A DNA stretch of 64,000 nt from Sphagnum compactum (taxonomy: Eukaryota; Bryophyta; Sphagnopsida; Sphagnales): the NCBI GenBank assembly GCA_965153455.1, contig OZ234495.1, forward strand, positions 16,240,875 through 16,304,874. The letters are read 5' to 3'. The notes beneath the pieces are model-generated. The model was not told the origin of the DNA. It saw nothing but the letters and a program-made list of their open reading frames with translations, and searched no databases. Made by a program: the position numbers and the translations under genes. Position 1 is the first letter of the stretch. Each line of letters starts with the position of its first letter. Positions 34,631-46,891 of this stretch are shown here, one piece after another.

Positions 34631-34639
34631 GGCCTCCCC

Positions 34640-37600
34640 CCCTTCCCCCAAAAAGAAAAAACCCTGGGCTTCTTGGGTGCATGCTGCATTGCCTCATTGG
34701 CTGATCAGAATTCCTATTCCTTCATTTGTTTGTTTGTCACCATTTTCAAGTTAGGCTAACCGCAGGGACATACAATTGAGCGGCTTATTTGTTCACCACT
34801 GATAAGACAAAGTGAAGGAGCAAAGGGGACACAACTAACTACTGGCTTTCCAGGAAATAAGAAGCAGCTTGGAAAACAGCAATTGACCCATTACATTTTG
34901 CAAAGGGGTGGGGCCAAAAAGCTCACACAAGTTTGTTCTACTTCTTGGACTAGTGAAGAATGGTGACCAAAAAAGGCAAAGTAGTAGGAGGAGGATTGAT
35001 GCGTACAGATTACAGACTCCAGAGAGAGGGCGAAACTTCCATGGGAGATGGATGTTAGCTTAGCTCACAACTCACAACCGGCTAATGTACATTGCCTGAT
35101 TTAGCACAAAAGAATTTGTTTAGCAACAATAGCATCATCTTGTATATGCTCTAGGATCTACTGTACTGCTTTCTAGATGCATGCATTCAAGTCGGTGCTC
35201 TTAGCGAGTTTGGCAATGTGAATTAGTTATTGTGTAGATCCACTCATGCAGATTAGCAATTTGCCAGCATACAGAACTCCAAGCCTTGCTTTGGATCTTC
35301 TAATTTGGATCTTTCTTTGTCATTCCTTTCATTAACAATTACTGTACCTATGGGTCACAAGAAACAAGAAAATGTGAAAGTTGGTGCATGCTGCCTAATG
35401 TGACCTCTAAGGCTCACATTGCATAGGAGAAAGGAATCTTTGTAACTTAAGAAGTGTAGTGGAGACCTTTTTTAGTCTAAATTTAAGATTGTAACACTAT
35501 TCTTTGAATGCTAATCACAAGATATCTTATGAGAGCTATAATGTCGGAAAAGTAATGGACAAGAGACATGTATAAAACACTGAAACTGAACATTTGAGAA
35601 CCCCATGTGCCAAACCTTAAAAATTCCAGTGTAAGTGCCAAAATGGCCTTGCAGCTTAAAATTAATTGATTTTAGCACTTGCCTCTGAAACTGACCAATC
35701 CCATATGGTAATTCCTATCAGTCTCAGGATGATAATGGTCCAAAAGACCATCTTCAGACAACCTTCGGTAGTTTCACTAGTCTGCATGAATCAACTAGCT
35801 CCGGTGTTAGTGACCACCTTTGAATGTGTTTGGAGTTTCACAAATTGAGCCAAGCAATGGATGTTGCCTATAACCAAGAACAACAACTATACAAGGAGTC
35901 ACTGGGTCATCTAAGTACTTTCCCTCCCTCTCTCCCTAACAGGGTTAGAAGGTGATCACCACCCTTGTGGCAAAAAAGAAAGGCAAGTACCTCTGGTAGG
36001 TAGTTAGAAAGTGACCACCAACCTCTGAAAAGGAAGCAGTGAGTCACAACAGGTTCACTCTTAGTTGACAAAATAATTGCTTTTCTTCCCTTTTGTCATT
36101 GGTCCTGAGATAGAATCTAACTTGCAATCTTCAGCAACCACGTAACCATTCTTTGTTGAGCTGGTGAACTTCAAATTGCAATAAAGCCAATGAACTGCCC
36201 TTTTCTTTTTACTTCCAACTACTGCTCTAGCATACCTAGTATAACAGCTAGATTTTGAAAGTTGATCAGCAGGAAGCAAGCTGTTGGATCATAGGCACAT
36301 CGGTCAGATAAATGATGCCCTTTCAGAATGATGTACCCACAATTTCAAAATTTTCAACAGATCTAATATGTAGCTTGAATCATCTTTTCTTACATTTGTG
36401 TATCATAATAGATAATATAAACAAACTCAGATCACAAAAAAAAGGATTGGAGTTATTGCTTAATAGTGTCCAAGCACAAGATCCTCACAATGTACAATTG
36501 CTGAGTCCAGATTCACAACTGCCAAGATCTTCACAATGTACAAATGCTGAGTCCAGAGTCAAGGAAAAAAAACATTTTGCTGCTGGAAACAAAACCACAA
36601 TAGGGCTAGGCTATTTCTCACAGAAAACCCAATATCTGAAACAAGTGTGTAAAAACTTAGCTAGCTGCACATGTCAACAAAATGTGGAAACAAATAGGGC
36701 AAAATTTGTATAAAGCTTTTCCAGCAGAAGAACTGTACAGTTTTGACACTCTCAATCACTGATCTGCATTGTTCTCGCAACACAAATTATCTATGTACAC
36801 TAGAAGGAAGGGCAGGGGCATCGGGGCAACAAATTCCCAACAAACCCTGTCCACAGAGAGACTAAAAATAGGAAGACATCTATGAGATTGCAGAGATATA
36901 ACTCCACAATTTACATGGAAGGTAGATAGGTAACCCTTGTGCCAGTTTCTAGCCAAAAAACCAAAAACCAAAAAAACATGGACAATAGGGGGCAGAGGAG
37001 GAGGGGGGCCAAACTCAATATTCACAATTGTCCTAACCCTGACTCTAAGGCACATTTTATTTACACTGAACAATGTGCCTTGGTGAAAAAAGAAGGCGTT
37101 GCGCATGGAGTGACTATGGAAGAACCCAGTGTAAGAGTCCCTTATGGATGACATCAAATGAAATTTTAGATGCCATAACTGCAGTTGTGATGGATTTAAC
37201 TACCAGGTAGAGAGAAAGGGAGGGATGTGCTGCTAGACTGAAAAGGGTTTCTCTCTCTTTCTCAATATATATATGTATATATTTATACGTATTTGTGCAT
37301 AGGTAGTCAGAGTTTTGGGGCTTATTGATGCTACAAACTTCAAAGCACAAAACTTGTTGATGCTTCTTATTCAAGGAGTAACTGTTCTAGTATTTGGGGC
37401 TGGAGGAGAGATCTTAGGATGGATTCCTGGATGAATTGGATGGCTAGTGTGTAGAAACGGTACTAAACGATAGCTTATACTCTCTTTGTTGCAAAAGAGA
37501 GTTTGAGAAGAATCCTGTCTGTTTGGAAGGGGATTCAAGGGGAAAAAATGTTACAAACAATTTTTTTCCTTGAACATTGAACCAATCCTTTCTTTTCTAA

Positions 37601-38087
37601 CAAAAGAGATTGGAGGAGAGATGTAGAGGGAAGCTACAATTGGGGGGCAAAGTAGAAAGGAGCAGATGGGACTATGAATATAACCCACCCAGCCAGTTCT
37701 TGTTTCTTCTTATCAAGAGATAAGAGAAACAATTGGGACAAAGAAGGAAGTAGAAGATTAAAAAAAGAGAAGAGGATTTCAAGCAAGATTGAGAAATGAT
37801 TTGAGGAAACCCAACCAAAAAAAAAAGACTCACAAACATGATGCTGGCAGGCAGTTGGGATCTCAAACGACTAACATGAAAACTAAACTGATTTGCCGCC
37901 CATCAGAGGTTGCATTGTCGAAATGTTGTGGATCCCAACAACGACTACGTTGAGGATGATAAAGGTAAAAACACTCAACCCTCCATCGTAGTAGACTCAG
38001 GACTGAAAAAAAGAAAAAGAGAAGGCAAGCATTGGGGTTTTGGGGGAGTGGAGAACACAAACTGCTGGTGCTGTTTTGTGGGGACAA
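34640..38087. other. Intergenic DNA without a recognisable gene
   Basis: The longest frames (133 codons at 36312 plus and 36756 minus) have no recognisable domain. At 36477-36560 a 46-bp unit (AAGATCCTCACAATGTACAA) is tandemly duplicated. A (TA)n run lies at 37266-37280. Confidence 0.45.
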
Positions 38088-38380
38088 AAACTGGGGTTCA
38101 AACTTCCGATGTGACCAAGAGTTGGAATTGAGGAGGCTGAGAAGAAGAAGAAGAAGAAGGGGGGCAAAAACTGGGGTTCAAACTTCTGATGTGACTAAGG
38201 TTGGAGCTGAGGAGGCGGCGAAAAGTAAGGCGGGTAAAAACTGGGATTCTTAACTTCTGATATGACAACAGTTGGAATTGAGGAGGCGGCGAAAAAGAAT
38301 AAGGCAGGCAAAAACCGGGGTTCAAGCTTCTGATGATGAGGCCAAGAGTTGGAACTGAGGAGGCAGTGGCGAAAAGGAAG
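38088..38380. repeat. About 75-bp tandem repeat, four copies, just 3' of the MYB gene
   Basis: The words AAAAACTGGGGTTCAAACTTC, TGATGTGAC and GTTGGAATTGAGGAGGC recur with starts of the last word at 38121, 38200, 38271 and 38348, so the period varies from 71 to 79 bp. The array ends about 30 bp before the MYB stop codon and so would lie in its 3' untranslated region. It contains a GAAGAAGAA run in the first unit. Confidence 0.75.
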
Positions 38381-38411
38381 GGCATGAAGGGCAGGTGGGT
38401 AGGCGGCTCAC

Positions 38412-40121
38412 TCACACAGCTTTGCGGGGAGCAGTTGTGGCCATGGCACCAAGGAACTCAGGTTGGTTGGAGAATGTGGTGGCACGTGAGGCCAAGCTTG
38501 TGGCATGCTCATGATGAGTGGCAAAGGCATGGAAAGAAGGGAAACAGGAAGAGGAGTGCACAGCAGCCATGTAGTTGTGCACTTCCTTGGCTACCATATC
38601 CCTCATCATTGCCAATAAGCCTGCATTCACAGCTGCATCCAAGCCATAACTGCTGCTGCTGTTGCTGCTGCTCCCAAATGGTGCCAGTGCAGAAGAAGAA
38701 GAAGAAGAAGAAGAAGCCCAGTTTGCACCCATGCCACCTTGTGCCACTGGCTGAGGAGGAGGAAAAACAGGAGCCAGAGCTTGTGCAACAGCAGACTTCA
38801 CAGCTACACTCAGCAGATTTGCACATGTCTCCGAGTTGGGTCCGAAGAACAAGCCATTCATGGATGGGGCTTGATACACGTGGGCTGCTGTCGAGTTTTC
38901 TGTGAAAGCCGACGACGACATGGGTGTTGGTGGCTGTTTTGTTTCCACTACCTGCTGCTCCGCTGCTGCTGATGCTTGCGAGGTGGTGCAACTCTGGTCA
39001 GTTCCGGGAGGCGACAAGCTAAGAGAAGTGGTTGGATCCACCGTCGCCAGTGCTTCTTCTTCGGCCTGATTGTGGATCATGTCCTTGTGTCTTTCCACAA
39101 TGGAGTCCTGCTGAACACCACCTAGTGCAGAAGAAGAAGCATGGCAGTATGAGGAGAGAGGAGGAGCAGGAGGAGGCGGAACTGGAGTGGGGGTGAAGGT
39201 GTTGAAAGCCGAGGCTCGAGGTACAGGACGGAAGAGAGAAGGAGGAGCAGGCATGAGTAGTGTGGAAGACTCGGAACCAAAGCCGTGCTTCTTGTTGAGC
39301 TTGGCGGGGATGTCATGATCAGATGGCGGCAGGAAGGAAGACATAGCCGAAGAATCGGATCCAGCAAAGCTGAGTTTTCTAAGCCTCTGAGGGGCGGCGG
39401 CATCGTCATCGGCTCCGGAGATGCTAAGCCTCTTGCTGTTGCTTCTGTGCTGCTGCTGCGCAAGATGATCATCGTTGTTGTCAGTCTTTCCAAAACTCAA
39501 CTTCTTCAGCCTATGCGAATCCACTTCCCACCCACTCTCTTCCTGCAAGCTTCCGTCTGTGGAGATGGAGATGGAGATTTCGTTGCTATTGCGCTTGCGT
39601 CCATCGAAACTACCAATTTCCTCCTCATCGTTGTTGTTGTTGGAGATCCGGATCAGACTACTGACGCCGTCGTCCGCAGTCGTCGTCTCGGCGGCCCCGC
39701 GGCGCAACGACCTCCTCTCCCTCTCGGAAGAGGTCGTTGTTTCCGCGAGATGGCGACGACGAAGTGTCGAGTTCCAGTGGTTCTTGATCGCATTGTCGGT
39801 TCTGCCGGGAAGAATCCTAGCGATGGTGGCCCATTTGTTGCCGTGCAGGTGATGGGCTTGGATGATGGCAGAGTCTTCGAAGGCGGTGAAGGGACGATGC
39901 TGCACGGAAGGACTCAGCTGGTTACACCATCGCAAGCGGCAGGACTTGCCCGATCTTCCAGGGATGCCCTTGCTGATGAGCGACCAGTTGCGAGCTCCAT
40001 GCTTCTCCACCAGTTGTTGCAACGCTGCATCTTCCTCTGGACTCCATGGTCCCTTGATACGATCGAACTCTTCAACCACTTGAGTAGGAGAAGCTTTGGT
40101 TGCCGAAGACACTAACGCCAT
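38412..40121 (-). CDS. R2R3-MYB transcription factor, MYB44-like subgroup 22
   Basis: A single open frame of 569 aa without introns, nuclear DNA-binding regulator. R2 is at 23-69 ([20 protein letters not shown] with the three spaced Trp) and R3 at 75-123 ([13 protein letters not shown]...[19 protein letters not shown]); RWCNQLSP and [10 protein letters not shown] are subgroup hallmarks. Further on are LSLSPPG at 367-373, matching the short LxLSLPG-type motif, and [17 protein letters not shown] at 502-518, matching the conserved C-terminal helix of MYB44/70/73/77. Lengths above 350 aa are unusual for the subgroup; the extra comes from Ser-, Pro- and Asn-rich linkers and two RLxKLSF repeats (204-210, 246-252). 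In angiosperms the group acts in ABA, stress and auxin responses. The frame is open further upstream but only from a GTG; ATG 40121 (GAAATGG context) is the first in-frame ATG. Confidence 0.95.
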   Translation of the reverse strand: MALVSSATKASPTQVVEEFDRIKGPWSPEEDAALQQLVEKHGARNWSLISKGIPGRSGKSCRLRWCNQLSPSVQHRPFTAFEDSAIIQAHHLHGNKWATIARILPGRTDNAIKNHWNSTLRRRHLAETTTSSERERRSLRRGAAETTTADDGVSSLIRISNNNNDEEEIGSFDGRKRNSNEISISISTDGSLQEESGWEVDSHRLKKLSFGKTDNNDDHLAQQQHRSNSKRLSISGADDDAAAPQRLRKLSFAGSDSSAMSSFLPPSDHDIPAKLNKKHGFGSESSTLLMPAPPSLFRPVPRASAFNTFTPTPVPPPPAPPLSSYCHASSSALGGVQQDSIVERHKDMIHNQAEEEALATVDPTTSLSLSPPGTDQSCTTSQASAAAEQQVVETKQPPTPMSSSAFTENSTAAHVYQAPSMNGLFFGPNSETCANLLSVAVKSAVAQALAPVFPPPQPVAQGGMGANWASSSSSSSSALAPFGSSSNSSSSYGLDAAVNAGLLAMMRDMVAKEVHNYMAAVHSSSCFPSFHAFATHHEHATSLASRATTFSNQPEFLGAMATTAPRKAV

Positions 40122-40740
40122 TTCCGATGGCCACCGATCCTCTGCTTCATAAAGATCCTTTCCAAGTTTCTTCTCCTTCTTCTGCTGCTCCTGCTCGCCA
40201 GGGAACAACCTCACCACCGGTGGGAATTCCACAACTCTTTCTATACAGAAAATTTACAGGATAGACAGATGGAGATACCAGAATGCCAAGAGTTTCCTCG
40301 GAGAAAGAAAAACAAAACCCCAAAGACTCAGCCGAAGAAGAATATGAACTTACTTTTTCTTCAATCGAGAACCAACAACAAAAGAGAGAAAGAAGCAAGT
40401 CACAGAAAGAGAGAGAAAACTAAGGGGAAAAAAACCAACAACAACAACAACAACAAACTGCAGTGCGCTAAACCGAACACAAGAAAGAAACGCAAATTTT
40501 TTATAAAAAAAGACGAGGTGAGAGAGAGAAGAAGAAGTAGCCGCAGCACCGGCACCCTCGCTCGCCCGCTCGCGCGAGAGGGAAGACGGGCGGGTTGCGC
40601 GGAGAGGGAGGGGGGAAAAGGTGGAGCGGGGAGGGTCGAAAACTTTATTAGTAAAAGTTCAGAGAGACAGGTACCTACTTACGTACCTACGCACCTACCA
40701 ACCTACCTAGAGGGGAAGGGCACTACCAGCCTTTTTTTTC
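40122..40740 (-). promoter_or_regulatory. Leader and promoter-proximal region of the MYB gene
   Basis: On the gene strand this is CT-rich (complement of GAGAGAGAGAAGAAG at about 40520-40535 and of the AACAACAACAACAACAACAA run at 40436-40456) with a GC-rich block at 40540-40640. Purine/pyrimidine-rich leaders are common before plant transcription-factor genes. The transcription start is not determined; the best TATA-like string is at 40744-40757. Confidence 0.4.
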
Positions 40741-40743
40741 GTT

Positions 40744-40757
40744 GGCTATATATAGCC
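40744..40757. promoter_or_regulatory. Palindromic TATA-like string upstream of the MYB gene
   Basis: GGCTATATATAGCC is a perfect 14-bp palindrome containing a TATA consensus on both strands. It lies about 620 bp before the MYB ATG and overlaps the edge of an inverted-repeat element. If used as a TATA box, the leader would be about 590 nt, which is long. Confidence 0.35.
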
Positions 40758-40982
40758 AAAATGCTATATTAAAAAAATTAAAACGAGCGAAAATCAAGTT
40801 TTTTTGGATTTTTCAGTAGCCATAATTTAACCAAAAATTTAGAAAAATCTCCAGATTTCTATAAATGGTCGAAAAGCAGTTAGCCAAAAAAAATGAAGGA
40901 TTTTTTTTTTAATTACATACTTCTTTAGCTTGTAACCAAATTTGGTTAAATCTTATTGTAGATTATAGCCATTTGGCTATAT
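40750..40982. mobile_element. Small MITE-like inverted-repeat element
   Basis: ATATAGCCAAAATGCTATA on the left is matched by the complement of the right end (ATATAGCCAAATGGCTATA). The interior is AT-rich with two further AGCCA words. About 233 bp, no coding. Related sequence is at 6484-6560. Confidence 0.45.
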
Positions 40983-42830
40983 CACAAAATTGACCCAAAA
41001 AAAAAAAAAAACAACACTAGGCACAACTGCAATTGCGATTGCAGCTCATATATGCTAATAACTAATAAACTTATTTAGCGACCTTGGAATTGGCGGGTAG
41101 GTAGTAAATAGTAAACAGGGCTGGGTAGCCTGCTAGGCCTTGAGTTCATTTACATTATTTTTTATTAATTTACCTTTTTATTCATTCTCTGCCACTCTGC
41201 CATTTTTTTTCACTAGCCGCGTTGGTACCGACTACCTACCCGAGTAGGTAGGTACGTATGCTCTAATTATTATTGTTAGTCTACCCCTTAACTGTTTTGG
41301 GTTCTGTTAGATTAGGTAGGTAAGTTAACTTATTACTACTACTACTACTACTACTACACGTAGTATTACTATTATGATAAACTACTAGGTATAGCCCTAC
41401 TACCAACTAGTCACTAGTTAACCCTTAACCCTTCCTGTTAGGTATGTCGGTCTTGTGCGGTTATATGGATTGGGCGGTTATATCAGTTCGGTTACTTGTC
41501 TGTTTTATGTCGGGAGTTCCATGTTTTAGCTAATTGAGTTCTGTTTTAGTTAACTGTTATATCTTATTAATTTGTCAGTAGCTAGTTGTGGAAATCATGG
41601 GTAATATTTTGTCTGTTAGTTAGTGATTCGTTTAAGAACCCCACTTTGTAAGGAGACTTTGTTATTTTTCTTTTTATTTACTCAAAAGGACCAAGGTGTT
41701 TAAAAGGAAGAAAAAGGGGGGGGTTGGGGGGGTGTCAAAGGACAAAAATTTATTTGAATTCATTATACTTTGGTGTGGTTTTTCATCTTATAATTGTCTA
41801 GTGAATTTGGACATCGTGCAATTAAGGTGACCCACAAGGTAATTAAAACACTAAATATCTCTTAGAAGAATTTTTTGTAATTTGATTAAATTGGAGGCCA
41901 CTTTATAATGTGTAATTATTCTTTTCACCCCATGAGCGAGTGGGTTGTGAATGGCTTTACCAAAAATTGTAAAGGCCCTCCTCCTCACTCTGAAGGTTGC
42001 ATCCAACTTTTTCACCACATAAAGCTCACAAGTGAAAGCATTACTGAAATCGGGCTAAATGGGGCTTGCGCTTGGCTCGCATCCCAATAATATGTCCTTA
42101 TTTTGGTAAATTCCATCGCCCTTGGCTTTGCCCTACACTTGAATAGTTTAAATACATTATTGTTTGTGGATACATACATATTGCTAACTAGAACGAAACA
42201 ACTATTTCTTATTCATAAATTGTGGATACGTTCTTAGAAGATTTGGAGAATTGATTGATAAAAACCCCAAAAAAAATGGTTATTTAAAATATTCAATCAA
42301 TCAATTATATTAACATACATAAACATTACAACCCAGTTTAAGCCATAACTTTAAGGAAACGAAGTAAACCTTAAGCACAATTTGTGCCAACCAAAAATGA
42401 TGAACTTACTGCCCAACACTGATTACTACACCATTGGGTGACCTAGTAGGTAATGGGGGTAAATTATTCCCCCCTACCCTCCCCCCCCAAACAAATACCT
42501 AATTTTATAACAAGAACCCCATATAATAAGTAGTCGGCAAGTGCACCATGTAAGTTACCTAGTAGGTAAGAGTCTGTATTTTACCTTCCACAATTTTTTC
42601 TCCCTCCTCATTGGTTGGTAGGTAGGTACATAGGTGCCTAGCAACTGCCTATATACCTACCTGCCTATGCAGTTCCCTGATCTAACCCACCCCTGTGCAC
42701 TAACATTACTAGGGACTTACGTAGTTGGTAACCGAAGAAGCCAAATCAAAGAGCTCTGGAAAATTTAATTAATAAAAAAATACAAGATATAATATAATAA
42801 TGATAATAATAATAATAATAAAAGGGCATT
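40983..42830. other. Intergenic DNA with simple repeats
   Basis: No gene recognised. It contains an (ACT)n run at 41335-41357, (GTAG)-type words near 41245-41265 and 42615-42630, and a diverged repeat at 41891-42140 shared with 21541-21650. Confidence 0.45.
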
Positions 42831-42836
42831 GCGGTG

Positions 42837-43085
42837 CCCCTATATAAGACGGTGCAATACTGTGGACATCATTGTTGGCACGCACTTTAGGGTTTGAGCT
42901 CAATTTGTTTTTGTGCATTCTAGGGTTTTTCTTTTTCTTCTGTGCATTTCTCCCTTTGAGAATGCAGGACATTGAAACCCGGGGGAAGGGGGACGGTTTT
43001 CTTAGGAACTTTGTGGGGTTGAAACACCCCCCCACCCCCCTCCCCTTTCTTATGAACTTTGTGGGTGTCACGGCTGGAGGTAGGT
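42837..43085 (+). promoter_or_regulatory. Promoter-like stretch with a possible orphan first exon
   Basis: CCCCTATATAAGAC (TATA at 42841) is followed 45-90 bp later by TTTAGGGTTT (42886-42895) and TAGGGTTTTT (42921-42930), then a CT-rich stretch and ATG at 42962. This order is typical of plant housekeeping promoters. The frame from 42962 reads MQDIETRGKGDGFLRNFVG..., contains a second NFVG (LMNFVGVTAGG), and meets a donor-like GTAGGT near 43080. I find no downstream exon and no family, so the gene may be unreal or truncated. Confidence 0.3.
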
Positions 43086-46000
43086 TTGTGGTCTCGTCGG
43101 CCCGAAACCGCAATGACCGGACGAGTTTAAAGACTTGTTGGAGGAGGCAGGCTACCTACAAAGTTAAGTGTTTTTTTTTTTTTTTCTTTGTGGGGAGGGG
43201 AGGGGGGGGGTTGGTTTTGTGTCCTCCGGTTTTCTTTTTCTCTCTTCCGTCTTTCTTTTGCCTCTTTTTGGTCACCGTTCACACACCAATGAGATGATAA
43301 ATGCACCTTGGGGGTGCATCATAGGCTATTTGCAATGTGGACCCATTGGGAGTGGGTTTGGGATTCCTTGAGCCTCCAGCCAGCCCACTTGTAGCAACAA
43401 AAGGATGCACGTGTATGCTGAATATTTGGGTCATGTCATTCTTGTGATCTTTTTGAGAGATTTTAAAACAATTTGTTTGAAAAAAGTAGTGAAACATAAC
43501 TACCTTTGTATGTATATATATGTGTGTGTGTTTGTGTGCCAAGGTCAACACACCACTATGCGTGGTGTAGTGTAAAGTAAGCCACCAAGTAGAGGACTTA
43601 ACATGTTTGTGCAATGGTGGGGATGGGGGTTGGGTTTAGGGTTTTCAAGTTTCAATTGATGTTTTTATATTTTGTATAAAGTAGTCGAAAATGGGAATTT
43701 TTGGATTTTCTTTTTTCGCTCCTCAAATTTGAGTTCTCTCACATGCTTAATAGGCTTGCTTACCTTTGACTCACAAATGGTGGATTTTATGGAGGGATTT
43801 CTAGAAGGGTCAAGAGGTATTTATAGGCTAAAAACTCTTCACTTAGTTGGTAACACTTTGCAAAGGTATTGTGATTGTCTTAGGGAAACCAAGAATTCTA
43901 AGGAATGGACTCCAACAAACACAACAAGAATGGTGACAGAAAATCTACCAACTTATATCTTCATGGACAACCCATCACACCTGCTTTTGTGAATCTAGAA
44001 ATCCAAGATTAACCTAGTTATTGGCATCCAAATAATTCCTTATGACAAAGGAGCAATCTAGTCGTAACTTTGTTTCTTCAACAAACCCAAGTAATCATAT
44101 ACCCAATTTCAAACCATGCTATTAGTTCCAGCATACATGTAATTGAAAGTTGCCAATCGACACATTTTGAAGACCCATAGCCGTAATGCTCAATCTCAAA
44201 ACCTTTCCTTCAAACCCTCCCATTAGATCCATCAATTTTCAATTACTCGCATTGTTCTCACACATCTTCCATCCAACTAAGTGTACACCATAGACCTTGA
44301 TGGAGGTGTGTAAGTCCTAGTCAAATTACAAGGTATCCCTAAAACAATTTACACAAGTTGATCTAAATTTTGAAAATTCCAATAATGGTGGCTTTTCTCC
44401 CTGAAACAAAGAGCAGATCATTGTTGTGGTACTAGGAACTAGATATACACAACTTTGTTTTCCTGGATGAAAATTACAATAACTGAAAATGGAATGGTTC
44501 ATCTTTAGGGTTTGTACATTTCTAACAATGTTTTTGTTCCATTGTGCCATTGGAACAAATACCATGGACAATGTTTTAAAAAATGGTGATTGTTTGATTT
44601 CAACATATATAACCTTCTTTTTTAACAATCTTGTTATGTATATATACTACAAAAAGGTTCTTCTTAAATTCAAATATAAAATTGCACTTCTAAAATTCTA
44701 CAAGAAACTCTAAAATATATTTTGCATATATTCTTAAATGTTTTCTAATTTCTAGTTGCTTTTTTTATTAGAAGCTAAGAAGTCTAGCCAAATAATTCTA
44801 ATTGCAATTCTTTATCCATTGTCTATTTTTATTTCCTTGCCCACAACATACATGGGTCATTATCTTTAAAGATTGGTGATATTGACATCACTACAAATAC
44901 CGAAATCTTGGGTTTCGACACTAGTTATCATATTCATGAAATCCACCCAAATATGATGTTATTAGGTTCAACACGACGCTTTGGCAATGAATTCATAGCC
45001 ATAAGTTATGCTATATATGCCTTTTTAAACCTGAATTAAGATAAATTGGCCTTCAACAAAATTAACACAAATAGGTTTGCAATATATAAACAAAAAGTGG
45101 ATTTAACAAGGAATGTACCAAACTTCACATAACTTGCTACTTGAAGTTGTTGGACTCTTCACCTTAATCTACCCTGATACAATATTGTTGAAGAGCGCTC
45201 ACAATGATTCATGCATACATGACCTTTTGAATGACATGGCATTACTTGGTGATGATGTAGTGGGCACGCTAGATGTGTCATGTGCAACAAAATCAACGGC
45301 CAACACTATCAAAACACTTTCATGATACGAAATGTATTCACTTGCAAATTGCAAGAGTCCAAGTTCAAAGCACAAATTTTTCAAAAAAACACAAACCTTG
45401 GTGTTAACCACACCTCCTACTCCTTTGATATGCTCTAGAATCTCATAACACCAAAGATGAGATTTTCACTAACCCAAAAGTTGGAGTTCATTGTTCACAC
45501 TAAATTCAGTTCCACCAACATTTAAACCAAAACCCACTTCACGTTGCACCAAGTTCCAACAACAAATAAATCTTACATAAAATTAATATTTTGCAGTAAA
45601 ATGTCTGACATATGTCATGTGTCACAAAAGGTCCCAAATTGCATGCCAAAGGTGTGCCATGCCCATTGAATTGCCCCCTAATTGCTCCAACCAAAAAGAT
45701 TTGTGGGTGTCAAACATGTTGAGAACCTTTTTAGGATAGTGACCAACCTCAAGTGCAAGGTAAAGAGGTTGTGACTGGGGAAACTAGATCAATCTTGCAC
45801 TCAAGGATTTTGACATGAAATGTGATTTGTCTGAACTTGGCCTTACATATTATTCACATCCTCATTTCCACACTTTATACTATTGGAATGTGTTCATTCA
45901 CATATTTCACATTCCATAACAGACCATCACCTGAAAGCATGAATGCAAGTAATAGTCTGGACAAGAATGTATGCCCATAGACATGCATGGTCATGGGTTG

Positions 46001-46167
46001 TTTACAAGTTACAATAACATTCGTTGTAGCTTTGTAACAATGGCAAGTTTGTAAGAAGTGGACATTTGGAAGGCTGGGATTTTTTGATGGTCACTTGTAT
46101 CAGAAATCACCCAATTAGGGTTAAAGACTCCATGCTTAAGTAATGTGAAGGTGCTGCAATTGCAGAG
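43086..46167. other. Intergenic DNA without a recognisable gene
   Basis: Open frames up to about 110 codons show no family. Long T and G runs lie at 43170-43215. Otherwise AT-rich. Confidence 0.45.
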
Positions 46168-46169
46168 TA

Positions 46170-46889
46170 CAATAACCCCCTTTATAATCACACCCTTGGT
46201 GACCACTTTTTTTGTGACACTAACAAATTGTGTTTTAAATGTGTATAGTCACATTCCATGTAAACCCTTACAAGATTGTGACTATAGGCCCAAAAAAAAA
46301 CCTTTCAAAACAGCCTTTTGAGGTTTAAATAAAAGTGCCAATTGATTAAATTTTTTACATGGGTTATTCTAAATGTTATTATGCATTATTAGACTTGAAG
46401 AAGGTTGATATTTCTACCTGTTTTAGTGTGACAATTACATTGAGGTTGAACTCCTTAATTATTAGTTTATATATCTTGTCAATTATTTTTTTTAAATTAA
46501 AATTTTCTATTTTCTTGTCAAGTTCACATATCTTTTGCTTGTCTACACTAGAAAGTTGGTTTTTTTTTTTTTTTTTTCCCCTTTCAACTGAGTTCATTGT
46601 TTTTAGTTTGCACAATTTGAACACAAAACAACACTAACATTGACAAACTACAATTTACAAAACTTTATTAATATTTGTTCTAGATTTCCCTATTATAGTC
46701 ACATTTATAATAATAAAAACTTTGCAAATGTTTTGTGCTACTAACAAATGTGACTTTAAAAATGGTATTTCTCACTAAACTGATGATCACCCAAAAACCA
46801 AAAAAAACAAAAGAATGAAATCAAAAAAAAGATGTGACACAAACAAAGAATGTGACTAAAATGGGCGTGATTATAAAGGGGTTTTACAG
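46170..46889. mobile_element. TA-flanked mariner-like (Emigrant-type) non-autonomous element
   Basis: The left end CAATAACCCCCTTTATAATC continues as CACACCC. The complement of the right end, CTGTAAAACCCCTTTATAATC, continues as CACGCCC. Each end is bounded by TA (46168-46169 and 46890-46891), as expected for a TA target duplication. The ends resemble the CAGTAAAACC...TATA type of plant mariner/Emigrant elements. The 720-bp interior is AT-rich and encodes no transposase. Confidence 0.65.
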
Positions 46890-46891
46890 TA

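Noticed and set aside
34152-34697. 181-codon minus-strand frame
   Set aside because: It crosses the dispersed repeat shared with 4425-4700, where the frame is not conserved.
39285-40115. 276-codon plus-strand frame
   Set aside because: It is antisense to the MYB coding region, a by-product of its codon use.
40122-40232. Extension of the MYB frame by 37 codons upstream of 40121
   Set aside because: The frame is open there but begins with GTG, and no in-frame ATG exists before 40121.
40147-40398. Upstream open frame overlapping the MYB start
   Set aside because: It begins with TTG, not ATG, so it is unlikely to be translated as a regulatory uORF.
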